Source: Candidatus Rokuibacteriota bacterium (GTDB taxonomy: Bacteria; Methylomirabilota; Methylomirabilia; Rokubacteriales; CSP1-6). Taken from it: a stretch of DNA of 64,000 nucleotides. Below are positions 42,785-51,578 of the stretch, in pieces; position 1 is the first letter of the stretch, and each line of letters starts with the position of its first letter. The notes under the pieces were generated by a model. The model saw only the letters and a list, made by a program, of their open reading frames with translations. It was not told the origin of the DNA and searched no databases. The translations under genes and the position numbers were made by a program. The stretch is from assembly GCA_016200085.1 (NCBI GenBank), contig JACQFL010000032.1, positions 62,001-126,000 on the forward strand, given 5' to 3'.

Positions 42785-43906
42785 TTACTCAGAGATCCGC
42801 GCTCCGGCGCCTGACGTGGGCGCGCCCGGCAGCAGGACCATGGTTTCGCTGCTCATGGCCACGCGGACACGGTCGCCCAGGCGGAACACGCCGGTGTCGC
42901 GGCCGGCGGGAAGCTCGACACGGATCGGAGCGCTGCAGCCCACGTCGACTTCGTAGAGATAGCGTGCGCCCTCGAAGACGCGCACCGCCACGCGCCCGGG
43001 AATACCGGGACCGTAGGCCTCGGCGGCCTCGGTGATCGCCATGGTCTCCGGACGCAGCACGAGCACCCCGGCGTCGCCGACCCCGAACTGGCCGATGCCC
43101 GCGACGGGCACCCGATCGCCGTGCTCGGTCTCGACCACCACGCCCAGGTCGCGCACCTCGACCACGCGCACGGGCAGGAACGTCGCCGGCCCGAGCGCCT
43201 CGGCCGCCGCGGGCGTCAGCGGGCGCTGGTAGAGCTCCTCGGGCTCCCCGGTCTGGATGACGCGGCCGTCCTGCACGATGGCGAGCCGGTTGGACAGGGC
43301 AAGGGCGTCCGCGGCGTCGCGCGTGGCGCAGATGGTGGTCACGGCGAGGTCGATGTGGAGCTTCGCCAGCTCGAGACGGAGCGTCTTGCGCGACACGGGA
43401 TCGAGGTGCGCGAGCGGCTCGTCGAGCAGCAGCACCCGCGGCTCGATCGCGAGCGCGCGCGCCAGGGCGAGCCGCCGCTGCTGGTCGAGCGTGAGGTCGG
43501 CCGGCCGCGCCCGGCGCACCTCCTCCAGCCGCAGGCGGCGGAGCACGAGGCGGAGCCGCTCCTCGATCGCGCCGCGCCCGAGCCCCTGTTGCTCGAGCCC
43601 GAACGCCACCTGGTCTTCCACGGCGACGTGCGGCCAGAGCGCGCCCTGGTGGAACACGTAGCCGAGCCCGCGGCGCCGCGGCGGCAGCCGGCTGATGTCC
43701 TCGCCGTCGACGACGATGCGTCCGGCCGACAGGGGCAGGAAGCCGGCGATGGCGCGCAGCACCGCGCTCTTGCCGGAGTGCGGCGGCCCCAGCACGGTGA
43801 AGAACTCCCCGTAGCGGACGTGGAACGAGACGTCGTGCAGGGCGGGGCCCGGCTGGGCCGCCGCGCTGACGCCCTCGAGCCGGATGTCGACGAGGGGGCG
43901 GCTCAC
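42785..43906 (-). CDS. ABC ATPase with TOBE domain, degenerate signature and H-loop
   Basis: 373 residues, PotA/FbpC/MalK class. Walker A GPPHSGKS (40-47) and Walker B LLLDEP (159-164) are intact. The LSGGQ signature is replaced by LTLDQQ (about 138-143) and the H-loop histidine by R196 (ATRDAAD). The C-terminal half (about 235-360) is a TOBE-type regulatory domain. Loss of both motifs predicts poor or no ATP hydrolysis. GTG start overlapping an MFS transporter gene (GTGA); no permease or binding protein is present. Compare the intact homologue at 54347-55459. Confidence 0.85.
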   Translation of the reverse strand: MSRPLVDIRLEGVSAAAQPGPALHDVSFHVRYGEFFTVLGPPHSGKSAVLRAIAGFLPLSAGRIVVDGEDISRLPPRRRGLGYVFHQGALWPHVAVEDQVAFGLEQQGLGRGAIEERLRLVLRRLRLEEVRRARPADLTLDQQRRLALARALAIEPRVLLLDEPLAHLDPVSRKTLRLELAKLHIDLAVTTICATRDAADALALSNRLAIVQDGRVIQTGEPEELYQRPLTPAAAEALGPATFLPVRVVEVRDLGVVVETEHGDRVPVAGIGQFGVGDAGVLVLRPETMAITEAAEAYGPGIPGRVAVRVFEGARYLYEVDVGCSAPIRVELPAGRDTGVFRLGDRVRVAMSSETMVLLPGAPTSGAGARISE

Positions 43907-45087
43907 GCCACGCTCCGCGACGCCACGGCCACGCGCGCCCGCGCCATCGGCACGCACGCCACGCCGATCGCCGCCAGGAGCGCGTAGAGCACGCCGGGGG
44001 TGCTCCACGACAGCACGCTGGTGGCCATGACCGGGCCGATGAAGGAGGCCCCGATGCGCGCCGAGTTGATCAGCCCGATGACCTGCCCGCCCGCGCGCTG
44101 CACGATGCGGGTCACGGCGAGCGGGAAGACCGGCGCGATGGAGAGCACCTGGAGGAAGCGCAGCAGCCCGTAGAGCCAGAAGGACGTCACCAGCGCGAGG
44201 AGGGCCAGGCAGAGCGAGGAGCCGACGAGCAGCGCGGGGACGATCCGGCGCGGCGAGCCCAGCTCCAGCAGGCGCGGCGTCGCCAGCGCCCCGAGCGCCG
44301 CGCCCGCGCTCGAAACGAACATCAGCACCCCGCCCATCTCGACGGCCTGGGCATCCGCGATGCCGAGCGGCGGCAGCACCTGGGGCAGGATCGACGTGAG
44401 GAAGAAGACCTGCGTCGAGGCGCCCAGCACGAGGAGGCCGACCGCCGCCACCTCGCCGGGGCCGACCTGCTGACCCCGGCGGCCGCCCGGGCGCGCGGGA
44501 CGCACGACCGGCATCCCCCACTCGACCAGCGCCGCGCAGCCGAAGAGCACGAGACCGCCGAGCACGAACGAGACCCGGAAGCCCACGCGCGCCGCCGCGA
44601 TGGCGCCCACGAGCGGGCCGATCACCTGCCCGATGGTCATGGCCGACTGGACGGCGGCGATCTCGCGCGTCACCCGCTTCGGATCGTCGGCGCGCCCCGA
44701 GAGCATGAACGCGAACGTCGACGACGCCCCCATCACCCCGAGGATCAACCGCGCCAGGAACAGCTCGGGCAGCGTCCGGGCGACCGCCACGCCGAGAAAG
44801 GACACGCCCTGCAACATCTGGACGATGACGTAGAGCCGCCTGGGGTTGCCGCGCTCGGCCCAGTGGCCCCACACCGGCGCGGTGGCCACGGTGGCGAGCG
44901 ACGACACGCCGATGATCCAGCCGGTCCAGCGCAGCGTGGTCGCGGGGTCGTAGGTGCTGATGCGGTGGATGTGGAAGGGGAGGCTGATGAAGACGAACGA
45001 CCAGGCGAAGCTCCCGAGGAACATCGCCGCCGGCATGACGGACTCGCCAGCGCGGCGGCGGACGGTCGCGTGGACGAGCACGCTCAC
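43903..45087 (-). CDS. MFS transporter
   Basis: About 394 residues with 12 predicted membrane helices. The cytoplasmic loop between helices 2 and 3 reads GHWAERGNPRRLYV (motif A), and helix 5 has a motif C-like GQVIGPLVGAIAAA, typical of drug-efflux (DHA1) members. The start used is GTG 45087 (SVLVHATVRRRAG); the longer frame is soluble and unsupported. Translationally coupled to the degenerate ABC ATPase, which is an unusual pairing. Confidence 0.87.
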   Translation of the reverse strand: MSVLVHATVRRRAGESVMPAAMFLGSFAWSFVFISLPFHIHRISTYDPATTLRWTGWIIGVSSLATVATAPVWGHWAERGNPRRLYVIVQMLQGVSFLGVAVARTLPELFLARLILGVMGASSTFAFMLSGRADDPKRVTREIAAVQSAMTIGQVIGPLVGAIAAARVGFRVSFVLGGLVLFGCAALVEWGMPVVRPARPGGRRGQQVGPGEVAAVGLLVLGASTQVFFLTSILPQVLPPLGIADAQAVEMGGVLMFVSSAGAALGALATPRLLELGSPRRIVPALLVGSSLCLALLALVTSFWLYGLLRFLQVLSIAPVFPLAVTRIVQRAGGQVIGLINSARIGASFIGPVMATSVLSWSTPGVLYALLAAIGVACVPMARARVAVASRSVA

Positions 45088-45134
45088 GACTCTACCACCC
45101 GCCGCCGCGCCGTCATATCGGCGCGACGCCTGGC

Positions 45135-45269
45135 TTACGAGCAGCTGCCGAAGTTGCTTCCCTTCTTCTCGTCGTACTTCTGGCCGCACCAGTCATCGGC
45201 CGCCACCACCGCCCGCTGCGCGAGCACCGCCACCACCGCCAGCACCACGATCACGAGCACCTTCTTCAC
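45135..45269 (-). CDS. Tiny secreted protein with two cysteines
   Basis: 44 residues from GTG 45269, with GGGAGGCG upstream. A clear signal peptide (KKVLVIVVLAVVAVLAQ) is followed by about 23 mature residues, AADDWCGQKYDEKKGSNFGS and CS. The two cysteines could form a disulfide. Family not recognised. Signal peptide, ribosome site and coding character make it credible although very short. Confidence 0.55.
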   Translation of the reverse strand: MKKVLVIVVLAVVAVLAQRAVVAADDWCGQKYDEKKGSNFGSCS

Positions 45270-45380
45270 GCGACGCCTCCCGACGGGATTGGACACCGCG
45301 CGCTTGGACGGGCGAAGACGGGACGGTTATTCGCGCTCGACGACATGACCCGTTGCGAGGCTGACCGCTCGCGCCACCTG

Positions 45381-46640
45381 TCAGGCCCGCGAGGCGCGGA
45401 GCGGGGCGCCCGCCAGTGCCGACGCCATGCCGCGCGCGGCGCGCGCGCCCGAGATCCAGGCGCCGTGGATCGCGCCGAACGCGGCCGGCGTGCACGCCTC
45501 GCCGGCGAAGAACACGCGGTCGGCCACGGGCTCGGCGAGCGCGCTACGGCAGCGGGCGAAACCGGGGCGCGCCGCCGAGTACGACCCGCGCGCCCATCGA
45601 TCGCCGAGCCAGGCGGTCGCCGTGGCTCCCCTTATCCGGTGGCTCAGGTCGCTGCCGAACAGGCGCACGAGCTCCTCCCGGGCCACGGCCTCCAGCGCCC
45701 CGGCCATCTCCAGCTCGCGCGCGTAGGCGCCCCCGAAGAACACGAGCGCGAGCTCGTGCCCGGCCGGCCGGAGCGTCACGCTCACCGTCCGCGTCGTGGC
45801 GTCGCTGGCGACGATGTGCGTCGTCTCGTCGAGCGGCAGGGCGCCGGGCTCGAGCGACACGAACACCTTGTCGGCGACGCCGAGGGTCAGGCCGGCGAAC
45901 GCCTCGCGGTACGCCACCGGCAACGCCGGCGAGAACCGCGGCTCCTCGCGCGCGAGCAGCGTCGTGGGGACCGTGACGACGACGGCGCGGCACTCGAGCG
46001 TGCCCTGGCCGGTCACCACGCGCACGGGTGAGGCGCTCCAGTCGATGGCGAGCACCGGGCAGTCGAGGACGACGTCGAGGTCGCGCGCAGCGGTGGCCAC
46101 GACGGCCCCGAGCCCCTCGCGCACGGCCCAGTTGACGTCGGTCTCGTCATACGCGACGAAGTCGGCCGTCGAGAGCTCGGCGGTGTCGACGCCATTCGAC
46201 CAGCTCATGATCGCGTCGAAGAGCGCCTGGAACTCGAGGTCGGGCGGCAGCACGCTCGAGGCCGCCACGTCGCGCCCGCCCCGCCCGGCCGCCTCGATGG
46301 CGCCGACGGCGCGCTGCCAGTCGGCGTTCCAGCGCGCGCGCCGCTCCGGCGAGAGCGGCTCGCGCCCGATGCGGCGCTGCCAGTCGGGGCTGCGCTCGAC
46401 GACCGTGAACCCCCGCTCGCGCGCGTAGGCGGTCCACGGGTTGCGGTCCGCGCAGTGGAGCCACGCGCAGCCCCGATCGATGGGCACGCCGAACGTCTCC
46501 ACGTCGGTCCACGCCCGCCCGCCGAGGCGATGGCGCGCCTCGAGCACCCGCACGGTGAGCCCGGCCCGCCGGAGCTCGCGCGCCGCGATCAGCCCGGCGG
46601 CGCCGGCCCCCACCACGCACGCCTGCAGGAGGGCGCTCAC
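45381..46640 (-). CDS. Flavin-dependent amine oxidase
   Basis: 419 residues. FAD-binding Rossmann motif VVGAGAAGLIAARELRRAG and VLEARHRLGGRAWT at the N-terminus, and the C-terminal FAD motif VFFAGEACTPAAFGAIHGAW. This is the monoamine/polyamine oxidase fold; it oxidises an amine to an imine with oxygen. No signal peptide. GTG start overlapping the binding-protein stop (GTGA), so it is the third gene of the dehydrogenase operon. Substrate unknown. Confidence 0.9.
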   Translation of the reverse strand: MSALLQACVVGAGAAGLIAARELRRAGLTVRVLEARHRLGGRAWTDVETFGVPIDRGCAWLHCADRNPWTAYARERGFTVVERSPDWQRRIGREPLSPERRARWNADWQRAVGAIEAAGRGGRDVAASSVLPPDLEFQALFDAIMSWSNGVDTAELSTADFVAYDETDVNWAVREGLGAVVATAARDLDVVLDCPVLAIDWSASPVRVVTGQGTLECRAVVVTVPTTLLAREEPRFSPALPVAYREAFAGLTLGVADKVFVSLEPGALPLDETTHIVASDATTRTVSVTLRPAGHELALVFFGGAYARELEMAGALEAVAREELVRLFGSDLSHRIRGATATAWLGDRWARGSYSAARPGFARCRSALAEPVADRVFFAGEACTPAAFGAIHGAWISGARAARGMASALAGAPLRASRA

Positions 46641-48166
46641 TTGCCCTTGAGCTTCAGATCCTCGTACGGCGCCGACCAGGGGTAGTCGGCGATGAGCCCG
46701 AGGCCCGACTCGGCAACGCGGGGACCGTACCCCTGGAGCACGACGAACTGCCAGATCGGCAGGTACATGGCCTTCTCGTGCATGAGCTGCTGGATCCGGT
46801 GGAGGATCGCCTCGCGCTTCCTCGGGTCGCGCTCCTCCGCCTGCTCCCGGAACAGCCCGTCGATGTCGGGATACCCGCCGTAGGCGTAGATGCCGCTGGA
46901 CGCCACGAACGCCTCGATCCGGGTCGCGGCGTTGCCGAAGATGCCGCTCAGGCCGTAGATGATGTTCTTGAGCTTCTTCTCCTGGTACGCCTTCAGGAAG
47001 CCCGCCCGCTCGAGCGGACGGAGCCGCGTCCGGATCCCGGCCGCCTGCAGATCGTTGATGAGGAGCTCACTGTACGGAGTGGTGGCGGCATCGCACCAGA
47101 GGTCCCCCGCGTCGAAGCCGCCCGGGTACCCCGCGTCCGCGAGGAGCTGCCTGGCCTTGTCGCGGTCGTAGGGATAGGGCGGTGGCGGCCAGTAGAACTC
47201 GAAGCTGGCGGGGATGATGCTGCCGGTGATCCTCGAGAATCCGAGCGTGGCCGCCTGGTTGATCGCCTGGCGGTTGACGGCATGGTTCGCCGCGAGGCGC
47301 ACGCGCCGGTCGTGCCACGGCGACTTCGGATCCCACTGATCGGCGAAGACGAGCCAGTGCGTGCTCACGAAGGGCGTCGGCCGCAGCGTGAGCCCCGGCG
47401 TGCGCCTGATCTCGTCAGCGAGGTCCCCCTCGAACCCGTAGCTGATGTCGGCCTCGCCACGCTTCAGCATGGCCAGCCGCGTGGAGGGATCCGGGATCGC
47501 CTTGAACACGAGCCGCTTCACGTTGGGAGTCTTGCGCCAGTAGCCTTCGAAGGCCTCGAGCACGAGCTCCACGCCGGGGGTGAAGGAGACGAAGCGATAC
47601 GGGCCCGCCCCCACGGGCGCTTTCTTGAACCCCTCCTCGCCCACCTTCTCGACGTACTTCTTCGGCACGACCCAGCCCGCCCCGGTCGCCGGCGTGGCGT
47701 AGTACGTCAGGAAGTCGGGCCAGGGCTGCTTGAGCCGGAAGCGGACGCGGCCGGGATCGGGAATTTCGATCGCCGCCACGCGCTCCTTGAGCAGCCTCGC
47801 GAAGATGCCGCGGTAGCGCTCGAACGAGAACTTCACGTCCTCGGCGGTCACCGGATCGCCGATGTGGAACTTGACGCCCTTGCGGAGGACGAAGTCGACC
47901 ACGAGGCCGTCGGGCGACGTGCTCCACGACTCGGCGAGACTGGGCGCCATGCCCTTGCCCGGCATCGGCTTCACCACCGCGTCGTGCAGCGCGTAGAGGA
48001 TCATGAACGGCGTGATGAGCCCCGAGGTCTCGGCGGGCTCGAAGAGGGTGGGCGCGAACGCGAAGTGCGCCGCCCACGTCAGCTGCCCTTCGGGCGCGGC
48101 GAGCGCGCGCGCGGGGGCGATGAGCGTGAGGGCCAGCACGCCGGCCAGGGCGACTCGCGTCCTCAC
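46637..48166 (-). CDS. ABC transporter substrate-binding protein, peptide/nickel type (SBP family 5)
   Basis: 509 residues with a signal peptide (about 1-23). The family signature LAESWSTSPDGLVVDFVLRKGVKF is near residue 80, followed by DVKFSFERYRG. No lipobox, so probably free in the periplasm. No permease or ATPase genes are nearby, so it is an orphan here. GTG start overlapping the dehydrogenase stop and its own stop overlapping the oxidase start, so the three are co-translated. Confidence 0.92.
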   Translation of the reverse strand: MRTRVALAGVLALTLIAPARALAAPEGQLTWAAHFAFAPTLFEPAETSGLITPFMILYALHDAVVKPMPGKGMAPSLAESWSTSPDGLVVDFVLRKGVKFHIGDPVTAEDVKFSFERYRGIFARLLKERVAAIEIPDPGRVRFRLKQPWPDFLTYYATPATGAGWVVPKKYVEKVGEEGFKKAPVGAGPYRFVSFTPGVELVLEAFEGYWRKTPNVKRLVFKAIPDPSTRLAMLKRGEADISYGFEGDLADEIRRTPGLTLRPTPFVSTHWLVFADQWDPKSPWHDRRVRLAANHAVNRQAINQAATLGFSRITGSIIPASFEFYWPPPPYPYDRDKARQLLADAGYPGGFDAGDLWCDAATTPYSELLINDLQAAGIRTRLRPLERAGFLKAYQEKKLKNIIYGLSGIFGNAATRIEAFVASSGIYAYGGYPDIDGLFREQAEERDPRKREAILHRIQQLMHEKAMYLPIWQFVVLQGYGPRVAESGLGLIADYPWSAPYEDLKLKGK

Positions 48167-49230
48167 GGGTTCAGGATGACTTTCAGCGGATCGCCGATCC
48201 GCTTCTCCAGCACCTCGATGGCCTCGTGCACGCGGGCGAGCGGGAACTGGTGGGTGATGAGCGGCTTGGCCGTGAGCCGCCCGGCCGCGAGCAGCGCCAG
48301 CGCGCGGCCCACGCTGGTGCCGCCCTCGCCGCGCTCGGTGTAGATCGTGATGTTGCGCCGCACCGCGTGGGCGACGTCCGCGGTCACCGGACCGTGATAG
48401 AAGGCCACGAGGAGGACCCTGCCGCCGGGCTTGGCCATGTGGATCGACTGGTCGAACGTCTCGTCGCCGCCGGCGCAGTCGATCACGAGATCCGCGCCCT
48501 TGCCGCCGGTGGCCTCCATGACGACCGCCACCGGATCCCTCTCCCGGCTGTTGATCGTGACGTCCGCCCCGAGCTGACGCCCGACCGCGAGTCGCGACTC
48601 ACGCGTGCCCGTGAGGATCACCCGCGTGGCCCCGAGCGCGCGCACCAGCTGGATGGCCATGAGCCCGATGGGGCCGGGGCCGAGCACGGCAACGGTCTCC
48701 CCCGCGAAGTACCCTCCGGCGTTCTCGAGGCCGAAGAGCGGGCTGCCGGAGGTCATCACCACCGTCGCTTCCTCGTAGCTCACGCCCTGGGGGATCCGGT
48801 AGAGCGTGTTGACGTGGTTCACCGCGTACTCGGCGAGCCCGCCGTTGGTGGTGAAGCCGTTGGCGCGATGGCCGCGCCCCCGATTGCCGTAGTTCAGACA
48901 GGCGGTGTAGAGCCCGCGGATGCAGTTCTCGCAGCGACGGCAGCCCATGTGGGCCTCGACGACCACCCGGTCGCCGATCTGAAACTCATCCACCGTGCGG
49001 CCCAGGGCGACCACGTCGCCCGCGTACTCGTGGCCGAAGATGAACTCGCCGTACGGCGGCATCTGCGGCATGCCCTGGTGGATGATCTTCAGATCCGTCC
49101 CTCAGACGCCGCAGGCCCGCACCCGGACGAGGACGTCCTCGTCCCCCGGCGCGGGCACCGGGCGCTGCTCGAGCTCGAACCGATGCGGCGCCACCAGCAC
49201 CGTCGCCATCATGCTCGCTGGAATCTGCAT
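48163..49230 (-). CDS. Zinc alcohol dehydrogenase with in-frame TGA at the catalytic cysteine codon
   Basis: 356 codons in one frame from ATG 49230 (with a perfect AAAGGAGGGG site) to the stop at 48163, interrupted only by TGA at codon 43 (49102-49104). The context reads R-A-C-G-V-TGA-G-T-D-L-K; in this family the codon is the catalytic zinc cysteine of GVCGTDL. The rest is intact: GHEYAG, the structural zinc cluster CRRCENCIRGLYTAC, and Rossmann VLGPGPIGLMAIQLV. The product would oxidise an alcohol with NAD(P). Either TGA encodes selenocysteine or this is a single nonsense mutation or base error. The next in-frame ATG (49071) would lack the catalytic loop. First gene of the operon with the binding protein and amine oxidase. 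Confidence 0.8.
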
Positions 49231-49383
49231 GGCCCCTCCTTTCGAGATCGGTCGAGGGCAGCAGCAGCATACTCCACGGGCTCGCGAAAAGTCTGGCGCG
49301 ACAAGTTGCGCAGGATTGACGACGGGCGGAAGATTGCCGTCGTGCTGAGCCAACACTCTGCGGATGGATCGGATGATCGCGTG

Positions 49384-50373
49384 ATGGACCGGCGCCGATT
49401 CCTTGGAGCTGTCGCAACCCTCGTCGCGGCGCCGCTCGCCGCCGAAGCGCAGCAGGCAGGGAAGGTCCCCCGGATCGGTTTCCTGTTTTTCGGCTCTCCC
49501 GGACCCTCGCGAGAGCTCGACGCCTTCCGGCAAGGGTTGCGTGAGCTCGGGTACACCGAGGGGCAGAACATCGTCGTCGAGTACCGATTCGCAAGCGGGC
49601 GGGTCCAGCGACTGCCCGAGCTTGCGACCGAGCTGGCCCGTCTCAAGCCGGAGGTTCTCGTCACCCCCGGCACGCCAGCGTCTCTGGTCGCCAAGCAGGC
49701 GACCAGCACGATTCCCATCGTCTTCGCAGGCGTGGCCGATGCCGTTGGTGCCGGGCTCGTCGCCAACCTCGCGCGACCGGGTGGGAACATCACGGGGTTG
49801 ACCAGCATCAGCGCCGAGCTGGGCGGGAAACGGTTGGAGCTCCTCAAGGAGGTTGTCCCCAAGGCTTCCCGCGTGGCGGTCCTCTATAACCCGGCCGACC
49901 GATCCAATGTGCTGGTCTTGAAGGCGCTGCAGAAGTCGGCCCCAAAACTGGGTCTTACCCTGCAACCGCTCGAGGTGCGAGGACCTGGCGAGTTCGAGGG
50001 TGCCTTTGTCGCGATGACCCGGCAGCGCACCCACGCGCTCTTCGGGGCCGCGGGTGTTCTGACCACCGAGCATCGAAATGCCCTCGTGGACCTCGCGGCC
50101 AAGCGCCGGATACCGGCGATGTGGGGGGAGCGGCAATTTGTCGAGGCGGGTGGCCTCATGTCCTATGCGGTGGACTTTTACGACCAGGTTCGAGGCGCCG
50201 CCGTCTACGTGGACAAGATCCTCAAGGGCGCCAAGCCCGGCGATCTGCCCGTGGAGCAGCCGATGAAGTACGAGCTGGTGATCAACCTCACCACGGCCCG
50301 GACGCTGGGCCTCACCATCCCGCCGTCGCTGCTGCTGCACGCGGATCAGATCATTGGCGGATCAGGTCATTGA
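49384..50373 (+). CDS. ABC transporter substrate-binding protein, ABC_sub_bind family
   Basis: 329 residues. Signal peptide with RRRF (Tat-like) and cleavage near AEAQQ. The mature part has two periplasmic-binding lobes: IGFLFFG, FRQGLRELGYTEGQNIVVEYRFA, PGGNITGLTSI, RVAVLYNP and the closing LGLTIPPSLLLHADQII. This architecture occurs in many copies in Rokubacteria-like and related genomes. No permease or ATPase follows. Its base composition is a little less GC-rich than its neighbours, a possible sign of transfer. Ligand unknown. Confidence 0.92.
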   Translation: MDRRRFLGAVATLVAAPLAAEAQQAGKVPRIGFLFFGSPGPSRELDAFRQGLRELGYTEGQNIVVEYRFASGRVQRLPELATELARLKPEVLVTPGTPASLVAKQATSTIPIVFAGVADAVGAGLVANLARPGGNITGLTSISAELGGKRLELLKEVVPKASRVAVLYNPADRSNVLVLKALQKSAPKLGLTLQPLEVRGPGEFEGAFVAMTRQRTHALFGAAGVLTTEHRNALVDLAAKRRIPAMWGERQFVEAGGLMSYAVDFYDQVRGAAVYVDKILKGAKPGDLPVEQPMKYELVINLTTARTLGLTIPPSLLLHADQIIGGSGH

Positions 50374-50398
50374 ATGCCCCGGAAGCCGCGCCGAGAAA

Positions 50399-50787
50399 CT
50401 ACCTGATCGAACAGAATCCCTGCGCCTCCACCCCCAGGGCGACGTTGAACTTGCTGCGGAAGTTCTCCAGCGCGATCGCGGCGGTCAGCTCGACGATCTC
50501 GGGCTCGGAGAAGTGCTCGCGCAGGCGCTTGAAGAGCGCGTCGTCCACCCGGCGGCCGGTGATCGTCATGGCCTCGGCGTACTCGAGCGCGACGCGCTCG
50601 GCCGGGGAGTAGAGCGGGCTGGTGGCGTAGGCCTCGACCGCCCGCACCTTGTCCTCGGTCGCCCCGGCAAGCATCCCTGGACCTTGCTCGGGTTGAGCAC
50701 GAAGCCGAAGAGCTCGTGCTCCCGGGCGTAGATCGCCTGCAGGGTCGGGTCGTCGCCGGGCTCCTCGATCTCGCGCACGCGCGGCAT
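50399..50787 (-). pseudogene. Carboxymuconolactone decarboxylase/AhpD-like gene with central deletion
   Basis: Two parts of an AhpD-like protein in different frames. ATG 50787 gives PRVREIEEPGDDPTLQAIY and continues to NPSKVQ. The family C-terminal half then resumes in another frame at LAGATEDKVRAVEAYATSP and runs to 50399. About 45-50 residues in between, which in this family hold the CxxC-H active site, are absent. The join lies near 50672. A 91-codon frame remains open from ATG 50674 but has no active site. Genuine decay or an assembly collapse. Confidence 0.7.
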
Positions 50788-50789
50788 GA

Positions 50790-51578
50790 CTAGCGCGCTC
50801 CCCGCGGGTACTCGTCGCGGAAGCGTTTGACCACCGCGCCGGCCCCCTGGGTGACCAGCGCGCTGTCCGAGGCCACCGTCACCATCGTGTAGCCGCGCCC
50901 GTAGAGGCCCTTCACCTCGTCCCAGCTCCGCGAGATCGTGCCGAGCGCGACGCCGGCGTGGCGGGCGGCGCGCTCGATGGAGAGGATGGCCTCGACGACC
51001 TCCGGGTGATGCGGGTCGCCGACGTGGCCGAGGGCGGCCGAGAGGTCCGTCGGCCCCACGAACACCACGTCGACGTCCGGCACCCTGAGCATCGCCTCGA
51101 TGTCCTCGACCGCCTCGCGCGTCTCGATCTGCACGATGACCATCGTCTCCTCGTTGGCGCGCTTCCAGTAGTCGGCGCCGAGCCGCCCGAAGCCGGCCGC
51201 ACGGTGCGAGCCGGCCATCCCCCGCATGCCGCGCGGCGGGTACTTGCCGGCGGCCACCGCCGCCTCGCACGCCTCGCGGCCGCTCACCCACGGGATGACC
51301 ACGCCGTAGGCGCCGAGATCGAGCACGCGCTTGATGATGGCGGCATCGTTCCACTGCACGCGCACCAGCGGCACCACCCCGCTGCCCTCGATGGCCTGCA
51401 GCTGGGCGAGCAGGGTCTGGTAATCGCCGTGGCCGTGCTCCATGTCCACCAGCAGCCAGTCGAAGCCGGCATCGGCCATGATCTCCGCGGCGATGGGGCT
51501 GCAGAGCTGCAGCCACGCGCCGGCCGTCGGCTCCTGCGCGCGCAGGCGCCGCTTGAGCGTGTTGTCGATCATCTTCAT
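50790..51578 (-). CDS. HpcH/HpaI-type aldolase
   Basis: 262 residues, class II pyruvate aldolase fold. FDWLLVDMEHGHGD, catalytic arginine in VRVQWND, metal-binding glutamate in VQIETREAVEDIEAML and VGPTDLSAALG. It cleaves or forms 2-oxo acids with pyruvate. ATG 51578 has GGAGGGAAG upstream and overlaps the M28 peptidase stop (ATGA). It lies 2 bp upstream of the AhpD-like remnant. Confidence 0.92.
   Translation of the reverse strand: MKMIDNTLKRRLRAQEPTAGAWLQLCSPIAAEIMADAGFDWLLVDMEHGHGDYQTLLAQLQAIEGSGVVPLVRVQWNDAAIIKRVLDLGAYGVVIPWVSGREACEAAVAAGKYPPRGMRGMAGSHRAAGFGRLGADYWKRANEETMVIVQIETREAVEDIEAMLRVPDVDVVFVGPTDLSAALGHVGDPHHPEVVEAILSIERAARHAGVALGTISRSWDEVKGLYGRGYTMVTVASDSALVTQGAGAVVKRFRDEYPRGAR

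Noticed and set aside
49294-49309. Sigma-54-like TGGCGCGACAAGTTGC upstream of the ABC_sub_bind gene
   Set aside because: GG and GC are 11 bases apart instead of 10, so sigma-54 would not bind it well.
50660-50690. Selenocysteine or programmed frameshift in the AhpD-like gene
   Set aside because: The active-site segment is physically missing, so no recoding event could restore it.
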